Part shown: positions 39,260 to 47,883 of the stretch, piece by piece | Layout: each line of letters starts with the position of its first letter | How positions within the stretch are numbered: position 1 is the first letter of the stretch | DNA from: Corynebacterium sp. 74A | Lineage (GTDB): Bacteria; Actinomycetota; Actinomycetes; Mycobacteriales; Mycobacteriaceae | Reading direction: 5' to 3' | Assembly (NCBI RefSeq): GCF_008930665.1 | Contig: NZ_PQMG01000006.1 | Location: 62,001-126,000, forward strand | Length of the DNA stretch: 64,000 bases | Made by a program: the position numbers and the translations under genes | Notes under the pieces: generated by a model | The model's input: only the letters and a program-made list of their open reading frames with translations | What the model was told of the DNA's origin: nothing | Databases searched by the model: none

Positions 39260-40396
39260 ATGAGTCTCTTTATCGATATCCACTCCCTGCACACTGTCCC
39301 TCCGTCTCTCATTAACCGTGATGACACGGGTGCCCCAAAATCGGCGATCTTCGGCGGAGTTTCGCGGCAGCGAGTGTCCTCGCAGTCGTGGAAGCGGGCG
39401 ATGCGCAAGTATTTCGACCAGCATGTCGACTCCGCAGCCGTGGGCGCTCGTTCGCGTCGACTGCCGGAGAGCATTGCCAAGCGCCTAGAAGCGCGTGGTG
39501 TGGAGCAGGACGAGGCTATTCGTCGGACAGAGATGCTGTTCAAGCAGGCCGGGATCAAGACTGCCGTCGACAAGCCCAAGAAGAAGGCTGATGGTGAAGG
39601 TGAGCAGGAGCATAGCCCGTACCCGCGAACGGGATACCTTCTCTTCCTCAGTAAGCATCAAATCGATAATGCCGTAGAGGCGCTCCTCGCGAGCGAGGGA
39701 GAGAAGCTCACTAAGAGTGATGCGAAAAAGATTCTGGATACCGAGCATTCCGTGGACATCGCATTGTTCGGTCGCATGGTCGCCGATGATGCTGCGTTCA
39801 ATGTCGATGCTGCTGTTCAGGTCGCCCACGCATTAGGAGTTCACTCCTCTGCCCCTGAGTTCGACTATTTCACTGCGGTCGATGATATGGCTGAAGAAGG
39901 TGAGGAAACTGGTGCCGGGATGATTGGAACGGTGCAGATGATGTCCTCCACGCTGTACCGTTATGCGTCCGTTAATGTTGATGGCCTTGTAGCGAACCTT
40001 GATTCCGAGGACGTTGCTATCGAGGCAATCCAGCACTTTATTGAAGCGTTCATCCAGTCGCTGCCCACAGGCAAAGTCACGACCTTTGCGCATAACACCC
40101 TGCCTGAGCTCGTCCTAGTGGAGGTAAGGCGTGGCCGTCCAGTGTCTCTTGTCTCCAGCTTCGAAACCCCGGTTGAAGCTCAGGACGGGAAGGATCGCCG
40201 CAGGGTGGCTGCTGAGCGCCTTGCACAGGAGGCCACTGACGTTCGGACTGTCTATGGACTCGTGCCCGAGGCATCCTATGTACTGGGGCTATCAGGTTTG
40301 GACGAGTCTTTCAGCGACCTTGCTGAAACTGTCACCTGCCCCGAGATGGGTGAGAAGGTGGCCAACGATGTTCGTCGTATCCTGGGTGATCAGTGA
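39260..40396 (+). CDS. cas7e: Cascade backbone subunit Cas7e (Cse4/CasC)
   Basis: Six copies wrap the crRNA spacer. 378 residues starting MSLFIDIHSLHTVPPSLINR. The family opening (DIHSLHTVPPSLINRDDTGAPK) and FGGVSRQRVSSQSWKRAMR are textbook Cas7e, as are MMSSTLYRYASVNVDGL and the GxG-type C-terminal part (VSSFETPVE). A Lys/Glu-rich insertion occurs around residues 104-117 (KPKKKADGEGEQEHS). AGGAA ribosome site upstream; 15 nt after cas11. Confidence 0.96.
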   Translation: MSLFIDIHSLHTVPPSLINRDDTGAPKSAIFGGVSRQRVSSQSWKRAMRKYFDQHVDSAAVGARSRRLPESIAKRLEARGVEQDEAIRRTEMLFKQAGIKTAVDKPKKKADGEGEQEHSPYPRTGYLLFLSKHQIDNAVEALLASEGEKLTKSDAKKILDTEHSVDIALFGRMVADDAAFNVDAAVQVAHALGVHSSAPEFDYFTAVDDMAEEGEETGAGMIGTVQMMSSTLYRYASVNVDGLVANLDSEDVAIEAIQHFIEAFIQSLPTGKVTTFAHNTLPELVLVEVRRGRPVSLVSSFETPVEAQDGKDRRRVAAERLAQEATDVRTVYGLVPEASYVLGLSGLDESFSDLAETVTCPEMGEKVANDVRRILGDQ

Positions 40397-41115
40397 TGGC
40401 GCACTCGCTAATGGTGCTCCTCAAAGGTCCACTACAGGCATGGGGTGATGAATCGCGCTATAGGATTCGGGCTACTGCAGCCACTCCCACTAAGTCTGGT
40501 GTCGTGGGGCTTATTGCTGCAGCCCAGGGGCGGAGTCGGGATGAATCCGTTGAAGACCTTGCCCATTTGACGATGGCGACGCGTGTTGATCAGCAGGGAA
40601 GCTTGCTGCGGGATTATCAAACTGCACAGCCGTGGCTAGAGAAACCCAGCGCACCTGCCATGCTCTCGACCCGATACTTTCTTTCCGATGCGGCGTTTGT
40701 CGTGGCTCTTGAATCGGAGGATCGCGGGGTGCTTGAAGAATATGAGCAAGCGCTGCGCAATCCCGTCTACCCGCTCTACATGGGGCGGCGGTCGTGCCCC
40801 GTCCATCCAGGCCTTGTAATCGGCATTGTTGATCGTGGAGCAGAAAGTGCGGTTCGTGAGCACCCAACGTGGTACGCGACCGAGACCTACAAAAAGGAAT
40901 GTCCGCAGACATCTGGGTTAGCTGTGTACAGGGATGCGCTTCCAGGTGAAGCAGGTGCCGTTGCACGACAGGATGTGCCTGTCTCCTTCTCCCCTCAGCG
41001 TCGATCCTATGACTGGAGATACGAAGTGAGAGTCGATGATGTGGAAATGGCTAATCCGTTAGGACGTGCGAATAGAGGCCATGATCCCTTCTTTGAATCG
41101 GTGGTGCAGGCATGA
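40396..41115 (+). CDS. cas5e: Cascade subunit Cas5e (CasD)
   Basis: Caps the 5' handle of the crRNA. ATG 40396 overlaps the cas7e stop (TGATG); GTG 40393 is an alternative. 239 residues. Cas5e signature: LMVLLKGPLQAWGDESRYRIRAT followed by PTKSGVVGLIAAAQGRSRDE, then YPLYMGRRSCPVHPGLVIG (the conserved Y-L-G-R-R-x-C-P). The Cys-Pro motif and length are normal for the family. Overlaps cas6e by 4 nt. Confidence 0.95.
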   Translation: MAHSLMVLLKGPLQAWGDESRYRIRATAATPTKSGVVGLIAAAQGRSRDESVEDLAHLTMATRVDQQGSLLRDYQTAQPWLEKPSAPAMLSTRYFLSDAAFVVALESEDRGVLEEYEQALRNPVYPLYMGRRSCPVHPGLVIGIVDRGAESAVREHPTWYATETYKKECPQTSGLAVYRDALPGEAGAVARQDVPVSFSPQRRSYDWRYEVRVDDVEMANPLGRANRGHDPFFESVVQA

Positions 41116-41810
41116 CCACGTTTACCCGTTTGTTGCTCAACCCCCGCACACGGGAGGGAAGGAAGCTTCTTACTGATCCGCAGTCCATGCATGCCGCGGT
41201 ACGGGCTTGTTTTCCCCCTGATCTCGGCGATCAGCATGAACGTATTTTGTGGCGAGTAGATAGCCAAGGGCATGAGCACCGGCTTTATATCGTTGGCCCC
41301 GAGACTCCCACGTGCACACCACTTGTGGAGCAGGCTGGATGGTCTACACGACCTGCTGAGACGGCTGATTATGAGCCGATGCTCAATAGCCTCCGTCAAA
41401 ACCAGTTCTGGAGATTCGAGCTGGTGGCGAATCCGACGTATTCGGAGCCCACTAAGGGACAGAGGGGCAAGGTGAAGGCACACGTATCCGCTGCTCACCA
41501 ACTTGAATGGCTGTACAAGAGGTCTGCCAATGCCGGATTTGTTTTGCCTGATCGAAACACTGATTCGTTCGAGCAAGCGCTGAAGGCTGTGGCAGAACCC
41601 CGCGTGATGGAGCGAAGAATGATCTCCTTCTCCAAAGGGCGGCGTAGCTCGGGACATCGCGTTCGTATTGCGCAGGCGCGCTTCTCCGGTGTGCTACAGG
41701 TAACGGATGCCGACATACTGCGGCAGACACTTACGCAGGGAATTGGTCGTGCCCGTGCTTATGGGTGCGGACTCATGACCCTAGCCAAAATTCAGGCCGA
41801 TAATGCCTAA
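41112..41810 (+). CDS. cas6e: CRISPR RNA endonuclease Cas6e (CasE)
   Basis: Cleaves the pre-crRNA at the base of the repeat hairpin. 232 residues. It shows MTTFTRLLLNPRTREGRKLL, a likely catalytic His27 in SMHAAVRACFP (matching the position of the catalytic His in E. coli Cas6e), FWRFELVANPT and the C-terminal glycine-rich RNA-binding loop GIGRARAYGCGLMTL. ATGA overlap with cas5e; 8-nt overlap with cas1e. The repeats it should process contain a perfect GC-rich stem. Confidence 0.95.
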   Translation: MTTFTRLLLNPRTREGRKLLTDPQSMHAAVRACFPPDLGDQHERILWRVDSQGHEHRLYIVGPETPTCTPLVEQAGWSTRPAETADYEPMLNSLRQNQFWRFELVANPTYSEPTKGQRGKVKAHVSAAHQLEWLYKRSANAGFVLPDRNTDSFEQALKAVAEPRVMERRMISFSKGRRSSGHRVRIAQARFSGVLQVTDADILRQTLTQGIGRARAYGCGLMTLAKIQADNA

Positions 41811-42741
41811 CCCGAGCGAAGTACCCATCGAACGCCAAGCATTAGCTCGGTTTAGTGATCGATTGTCCTTTCTCTATATCGAGCGTGCTGTAGTCAGCCG
41901 CGATGGAAATGCCTTGACGGTGAACGATCAGCGAGGCACTGCGCACGTGCCAGCGGCCATGCTGACAGTGGTGATGTTGGGACCTGGGACCAAGGTCACC
42001 TATGCCGGGATGGCCCTGCTGGGTGATGCCGGCGTCAGCGTGGTGTGGGTTGGTGAGCGAGGTGTGCGCTTTTATGCGAGTGGTCGCCCTCCGGCTAAGT
42101 CTGCGCGTATGGCGGAGGTCCAAGCCTCTGTTGTGAGCAATCAGCGTAAGAGACTGGAGTGTGCGAGGAAGATGTATGGGTTGCGTTTTCCTGATGAAGA
42201 GGTCTCGTCCTTGTCCATGTCACAGCTCAGAGGTCGAGAGGGCGCACGTATGAAAAAGGTGTACGCCCGCGAGGCTCGGCGGACGGGAGTGCCGTGGTCA
42301 CGGAGATCATATGATCCGAACGACTTCGACTCAAGTGATCCGATCAATCAAGGATTGACGGCTGCCAGTGCAGCTCTGTACGGGATCGCGCACGGCGTAG
42401 TCGCGGGATTAGGATTTGTGCCCTCCTTAGGAGTTGTTCACACTGGCACGGATCGGGCCTTCGTGTACGACATCGCGGACCTATACAAAGCTGAAGTTGC
42501 TATCCCTGCCGCCTTCGACGCGGTGGCTGCGGGGGCTGATGATCCAGGTTCAGCTGCTCGTCGCAAGTTACGGGATCTCGTCACTGAGAAGCGGTTGCTG
42601 CCTAGGATGGTCAAGGATCTCAAGTTTCTCTTCGATCTCAGTGATGATGTCCTGACTGCGGATGCGGAGCTATTGCTATGGAGTGAATTGGAGCTTGTGT
42701 CCTCGGGTGTCTCCTGGGCTGAACCGGCGAGTTCATCATGA
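41803..42741 (+). CDS. cas1e: CRISPR adaptation integrase Cas1 (type I-E)
   Basis: Metal-dependent integrase that inserts new spacers with Cas2. 312 residues. Active-site residues are in place: Glu146 in QLRGREGARMKKVY, His213 in VVHTGTDRAF, and Asp223/Asp226 in VYDIADLYKAEV. N-terminal beta domain includes LSFLYIERAVVSRDGNALTV. Subtype E is supported by length and its pairing with a Cas2e of the CRISPR-associated ribonuclease type. Overlaps cas6e by 8 nt and cas2e by 4 nt. Confidence 0.96.
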   Translation: MPNPSEVPIERQALARFSDRLSFLYIERAVVSRDGNALTVNDQRGTAHVPAAMLTVVMLGPGTKVTYAGMALLGDAGVSVVWVGERGVRFYASGRPPAKSARMAEVQASVVSNQRKRLECARKMYGLRFPDEEVSSLSMSQLRGREGARMKKVYAREARRTGVPWSRRSYDPNDFDSSDPINQGLTAASAALYGIAHGVVAGLGFVPSLGVVHTGTDRAFVYDIADLYKAEVAIPAAFDAVAAGADDPGSAARRKLRDLVTEKRLLPRMVKDLKFLFDLSDDVLTADAELLLWSELELVSSGVSWAEPASSS

Positions 42742-43082
42742 TCGTTCTCGTAGTAACAGCGTGCCCTGCAGGCTTACGGGGGGATCTGACTAAGTGGCTC
42801 ATGGAGATTGCGCCGGGCACGTTTGTGGGAACTCCTTCAGCCCGGATCCGTGACCTGCTGTGGGATAGGACCGTAGGCCTCTGCAAAGATGGGCAAGCCC
42901 TTCTCGTGTATTCCGCCGACTGCGAGCAGGGCTTCGAATTCAGGACGCATCGCCACAAGTGGATGCCTCGTGACTTCGAAGGCCTGACCTTGATGGTTCG
43001 CCCTGGAGCGTCGGACACGCCACGGCGACGTACTGGCTGGAGCAATGCCCGACGCCAACGCCGCACCTACAGATCGAGGTGA
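42738..43082 (+). CDS. cas2e: CRISPR adaptation protein Cas2e
   Basis: Structural partner of Cas1 in spacer integration. 114 residues starting MIVLVVTACPAGLRGDLTKW, the standard Cas2e opening, then IAPGTFVGTPSARIRDLLWD, GFEFRTHRHKWMPRDFEGLTL. The C-terminal RRTGWSNARRQRRTYRSR is a basic tail. It overlaps cas1e by 4 nt and ends 65 nt before the first repeat. Confidence 0.95.
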   Translation: MIVLVVTACPAGLRGDLTKWLMEIAPGTFVGTPSARIRDLLWDRTVGLCKDGQALLVYSADCEQGFEFRTHRHKWMPRDFEGLTLMVRPGASDTPRRRTGWSNARRQRRTYRSR

Positions 43083-43147
43083 GAACTTCCCGCTACAAGT
43101 TGTAGCTATTCTGAGCTAGGCGCTAATATTTCACCAGCTCAGTAAGT
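43083..43147 (+). promoter_or_regulatory. CRISPR leader
   Basis: 65 nt between cas2e and the first repeat, AT-richer than the flanks near its 3' end (gctaatatttcacc). It contains GCTACAA-G-TTGTAGC at 43092-43106, a perfect 7-bp inverted repeat about one base. New spacers are expected to be added at this side, since the repeat reads in the same direction as the cas genes. Role inferred. Confidence 0.65.
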
Positions 43148-46100
43148 GTTTTCCCCGCACACGCGGGGATGAGCCCCTCACCGGCGAAGCATGGGTGAGT
43201 GGCAATGCGTTTTCCCCGCACACGCGGGGATGAGCCCGCCGTAGTGAGCGGGCGGTCGAAGGTCGGCGGGTTTTCCCCGCACACGCGGGGATGAGCCGCA
43301 CGGCCCAAAACAATACTGGTAGTGAGCGATGTTTTCCCCGCACACGCGGGGATGAGCCCGCAGATATCAACTCTCGGTCTATCGGTATTGAGTTTTCCCC
43401 GCACACGCGGGGATGAGCCGGTCAAGGACCTCGGCTCTCAGGGCAAAATCACGTTTTCCCCGCACACGCGGGGATGAGCCCTCTGCAACGTGTAGGAACA
43501 TCTGTCTAGCGCGGTTTTCCCCGCACACGCGGGGATGAGCCCGCTTATTCGAGCGCTTGGGCTGTTCGGTGGCGGTTTTCCCCGCACACGCGGGGATGAG
43601 CCTATGACTCCGCTACTGTCAGCGACCGGGCTAGCGTTTTCCCCGCACACGCGGGGATGAGCCGATCGTCCCGGCCGATATCTAGGTATCCGTCTGGTTT
43701 TCCCCGCACACGCGGGGATGAGCCCATCGACAATGAGCGCGCCGACTTTATCCTCGAGTTTTCCCCGCACACGCGGGGATGAGCCCACCGCGTCCCCACT
43801 CGGGGTAAACCGCAACTCGTTTTCCCCGCACACGCGGGGATGAGCCGGAGAATCGATGAGAAGCTGGACCAAGCTCGAGGTTTTCCCCGCACACGCGGGG
43901 ATGAGCCGCTAACAACGTTGAGCTGCCAGTTGACTATGAGGTTTTCCCCGCACACGCGGGGATGAGCCGATCGACCAGCACAAGGCCACATTCGAACTCA
44001 TGTTTTCCCCGCACACGCGGGGATGAGCCGGAGCTGGAGCACATTTTGTGCTGGCCTAATCCGTTTTCCCCGCACACGCGGGGATGAGCCCGCAGACATT
44101 AATGCCCGGTCTATCGGTATTGAGTTTTCCCCGCACACGCGGGGATGAGCCGAGAGAGAAAGAAACTCTCACCACACACAGAAAGTTTTCCCCGCACACG
44201 CGGGGATGAGCCCACGCCGATGTTTTCGGGCCCGATGGCTTCCTGGTTTTCCCCGCACACGCGGGGATGAGCCTATTTCCGGCCCGCCGCGATGGCAGAT
44301 TAGCGAGTTTTCCCCGCACACGCGGGGATGAGCCTGTGGTGTCGATCCTAGGGGCTTGGCGCTGTATGTTTTCCCCGCACACGCGGGGATGAGCCGACCG
44401 CGACGACATCTCGGACGATGACAAGGAGTTTTCCCCGCACACGCGGGGATGAGCCTTCCGCCGAGGGCATGAGCGTGCTCACGGGGTTGTTTTCCCCGCA
44501 CACGCGGGGATGAGCCCGAGAAATCCGGCAGAATGATCGACGCGGGCCCGTTTTCCCCGCACACGCGGGGATGAGCCGGGCGGTGGCGATACCCTCACCG
44601 CGGTGCTCTTGTTTTCCCCGCACACGCGGGGATGAGCCTTCGCGCAGGCGCTGCTGGCTGTGGTGTCAGTTGTTTTCCCCGCACACGCGGGGATGAGCCG
44701 GGAACCTCGAAGGGTGGGACGGTCATTTCATTGTTTTCCCCGCACACGCGGGGATGAGCCTTCGGCCCGCTCCTGGCTGTCGCTGCGCAGGAAGTTTTCC
44801 CCGCACACGCGGGGATGAGCCCATCGCCTTCATGTTCGTGACGTTGCTGGTGTCGTTTTCCCCGCACACGCGGGGATGAGCCGGATGCTTTCATGGCACT
44901 CACCGAGACTGAGCAGTTTTCCCCGCACACGCGGGGATGAGCCTCGATGCACCAAGGGCTAGCTGACGGCTCCCTAGTTTTCCCCGCACACGCGGGGATG
45001 AGCCCAGCGCGGCCCGTATCGCCTCGATCTCAGAGACGTTTTCCCCGCACACGCGGGGATGAGCCGGGGCGCGTGTCCAGCTTCAGCTTGGCACGAACGT
45101 TTTCCCCGCACACGCGGGGATGAGCCCATGCTGTTCATGTTCGTGACGTTGCTTGTGTCGTTTTCCCCGCACACGCGGGGATGAGCCTACGAGATCGAGG
45201 ACACCCAGCTACGCGGTGATGTTTTCCCCGCACACGCGGGGATGAGCCCACAATAAGGCGCGCCTTCCGAAGTCCAGCTTCGTTTTCCCCGCACACGCGG
45301 GGATGAGCCTCCCCAGTTCGGAGGGGGAGTACACAGTGATCCGTTTTCCCCGCACACGCGGGGATGAGCCCTGCTGGGCTTGCTGCGCGTGCGGCTGCAA
45401 CCAGTTTTCCCCGCACACGCGGGGATGAGCCCCCGCCACAGATGGACTGGGATTACATCTACTCGTTTTCCCCGCACACGCGGGGATGAGCCGAATTCGA
45501 CATCGACGCCATCGCGGACGAGGTGGTTTTCCCCGCACACGCGGGGATGAGCCCCCGTCCCGACAGCCGATCACCACTACTGCCGAGTTTTCCCCGCACA
45601 CGCGGGGATGAGCCGTCGCCGCTGGGTAGCGTGTTTATGGATAGCACGTTTTCCCCGCACACGCGGGGATGAGCCTCATCGACGCCGGCTACCGCGGAGA
45701 AATCGGGGGTTTTCCCCGCACACGCGGGGATGAGCCCCGGCGCCCGGCCGCCCCCACGGCGCGTGGATAGTTTTCCCCGCACACGCGGGGATGAGCCGTA
45801 AGCCCCGCCGTGTGCGGGGTTTCTCTGTTGGTTTTCCCCGCACACGCGGGGATGAGCCCGCCTTTTGGGCCAATGTCAAGAACATTGGTGAGTTTTCCCC
45901 GCACACGCGGGGATGAGCCCAAAAAACTGTCGCGCGTTGAGGACCGCGCCGCGTTTTCCCCGCACACGCGGGGATGAGCCCATGGGCGCGGCGGCCGGCC
46001 GTTTGGGCGCGACGTTTTCCCCGCACACGCGGGGATGAGCCTCAGTGCGCGGCGCAGCGGCTCGGTAATTCTATGTTTTCCCCGCACACGCGGGGATGAG

Positions 46101-46590
46101 CCTTCCCACTCGGGCAGCGCCGGGTCGGGGTTGATGTTTTCCCCGCACACGCGGGGATGAGCCCTGGTGCCCTTCACCGAGGCAAGAGCATTATCCGTTT
46201 TCCCCGCACACGCGGGGATGAGCCTTGCTAGATCCGAAACGGTCGATCCGCACCGAGGTTTTCCCCGCACACGCGGGGATGAGCCCTGTGATTATCCGCA
46301 CCGGCAGCAGGCCGGAGCGTTTTCCCCGCACACGCGGGGATGAGCCCTTTTTAAGCAGGTGATTCTCGGCATCTACCAGGTTTTCCCCGCACACGCGGGG
46401 ATGAGCCCCAAAAGTCCTCTTCGCTGAGCTCGGGGTCAAGGTTTTCCCCGCACACGCGGGGATGAGCCGAGGACTCGGCAGTAGTCGACTACATTTTCCG
46501 CGTTTTCCCCGCACACGCGGGGATGAGCCGTCGGCTCCCTCGGTGAGCACCTGCACGGTGGCGTTTTCCCCGCACACGCGGGGATGAGCC
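43148..46590 (+). CRISPR. CRISPR array, 57 repeats and 56 spacers (type I-E)
   Basis: I counted 57 copies of a 28-nt repeat (starting GTTTTCCCCGCAC, ending GCGGGGATGAGCC) on a 61-nt period, from 43148 to 46590. All copies look identical, including the last. The core CCCCGC-ACAC-GCGGGG forms the stem expected for Cas6e cleavage, leaving an ATGAGCC-type 5' handle. Spacers are 33 nt except the one at 44396-44427, which is 32. Notable spacers: 43359-43391 versus 44091-44123 and 44822-44854 versus 45127-45159 (each pair 28 of 33 identical), and 45798-45830, which carries a terminator-like hairpin. The lack of decay at either end suggests a recently active array. Confidence 0.99.
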
Positions 46591-47361
46591 CACCATCTCG
46601 TGCGGCCTAGCTCCGCTTCCCAGTTATTTCTAAGGACTGCCACCCGTCGCGTATGCCGAGATAAAAGTGTGCGCTACGGGCTGCGAGGTGTGCGTGGTGT
46701 CTATTGCGCGTTGCTGCGCGGTGTGGGGGTGGCCCTCAGCCTGCACTGCAGTGTCGCTGTTGGTTGAACTGGTTCCTGTGGCACAGCCACCATTCAGTCA
46801 GGGGGGCCCTGGCTCTGGTATTTGATTACTGCGGGTGAACATCGTGTGGTGTGTGAATACAGGCCAGGATGAGAGCACTCAAGCCAAGATTCCTAGACGC
46901 CCCACGATCACCTTCTATGCCCTCGGTGGTACTCATCGTGCCGTAGCCGCGGATAGGGCAATGTGGGCGTCGATCATTGGCTTGTCCTAGTGTGCAGTAC
47001 GTAGTGATGTTGCTCTCTAGCCACGGCGGGTGGCTCACCGAGAGGGTGAGTCAGCTGTAGGGATTAGTGATACTCATCGTGTGTATCGATCGCACAGGCG
47101 CCCCAAAGACACCACTTCAGAGCACGCTCTAAGACAGCCGCCACCTCAGCCTGCAGCAGTCCCAACCACAGATGGAATGCGTCGGTGGTGTCGCGGGAGG
47201 AGAGCGATCAACACAAAGCCCTGATGGCATAGTGCGCGTGGGCATCGCCGAGATCAGCCCCGCGAGCGAGAAAAGAAGTGACGAATAAAAAGCGATCGTC
47301 TTCTATATCGCATCGCCCCTGTGAATCCCCATGCTGTCCCCGCCCCCGATACGGTGGGGTT
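46591..47361. other. Gene-free region after the CRISPR array
   Basis: About 770 bp with no credible coding sequence; the open frames are short and unrecognised. An 11-bp direct repeat TACTCATCGTG occurs at 46930-46940 and 47071-47081. No copy of the tRNA-Leu 3' end that would mark an island boundary was found by eye. It may be remnant sequence between the CRISPR locus and the conserved backbone. Confidence 0.5.
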
Positions 47362-47874
47362 ATGACACGAGACGAAATCCTTATCGAGTTCATCACCCGC
47401 GCCCACGACAGCCTCGAGTCCCTCGGCGAGGTCGATGCCGCCACCGCCTCCCGTTCGCCGGGCGGGCACCCCAACTCGCTGACGTGGCTGTTGTGGCACA
47501 CCGGCCGGATGCTGGATATTCAGCTATCCGAGCTCAGCGGCCAGCCCCAGCTGTGGCACACCCTAGAGCTGCGGCGGCAGCTGGGTCTTGGTGAGCTCGG
47601 CGATGGTATGGGCTATGGACATAGCGATGATGAAGCCCGCGCCATCCAGGTGCATCGGGCAGAGGATGTGCGCGGGCTGATGAGTTATGTGCACGCCTGT
47701 CTCGATGACGTGCAGTGTTATGCGCTGTCGGGGCCGGATCTCGACGAGGTGATTGATACCAGTTTCACTCCGCCGGTCACCCGCGGGGCGCGGATCGTAT
47801 CGCTTATCGACGATGCCATCCAGCACCTCGCGCAAGCGCACTATGCAGCGCGCATTCTGGGTAGCCGGGCCTAG
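47362..47874 (+). CDS. DinB/DUF664-family protein (possible mycothiol-dependent enzyme)
   Basis: 170 residues from ATG 47362 (MTRDEILIEFITRAHDSLES), with GGTGGGG upstream. The four-helix DinB/DUF664 pattern is visible: HPNSLTWLLWHTGRMLDIQLSEL with a His in the metal-binding site, a second His region (RAEDVRGLMSYVHACLDD), and the third His in IQHLAQAHYAARILG. Related actinobacterial proteins are mycothiol- or bacillithiol-dependent transferases or isomerases; the substrate here is unknown. Convergent with the hydrolase gene that follows. Confidence 0.8.
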   Translation: MTRDEILIEFITRAHDSLESLGEVDAATASRSPGGHPNSLTWLLWHTGRMLDIQLSELSGQPQLWHTLELRRQLGLGELGDGMGYGHSDDEARAIQVHRAEDVRGLMSYVHACLDDVQCYALSGPDLDEVIDTSFTPPVTRGARIVSLIDDAIQHLAQAHYAARILGSRA

Positions 47875-47883
47875 CGGGGCGGC

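Noticed and set aside
43148-46590. Self-targeting spacers
   Set aside because: No spacer was seen to match another part of the window by eye; only a full-genome search could settle it. The hairpin of one spacer resembles the repeat but not a chromosomal gene.
43123-46643. Many minus-strand open frames across the CRISPR array with repeated peptides such as SSPRVRGK, LIPACAGKT and AHPRVCGEN
   Set aside because: They are translations of the repeats in three frames, a well-known annotation artefact; no start signals and no independent protein content.
46826-47224. Two short open frames between the array and the DinB gene
   Set aside because: No similarity recognised, no ribosome site, and low-complexity composition.
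46591-47361. Search for an insertion-sequence remnant or a copy of the tRNA-Leu 3' end marking the island boundary
   Set aside because: Only an 11-bp direct repeat was seen, too short to support an attachment site; no transposase-like peptide was recognised.
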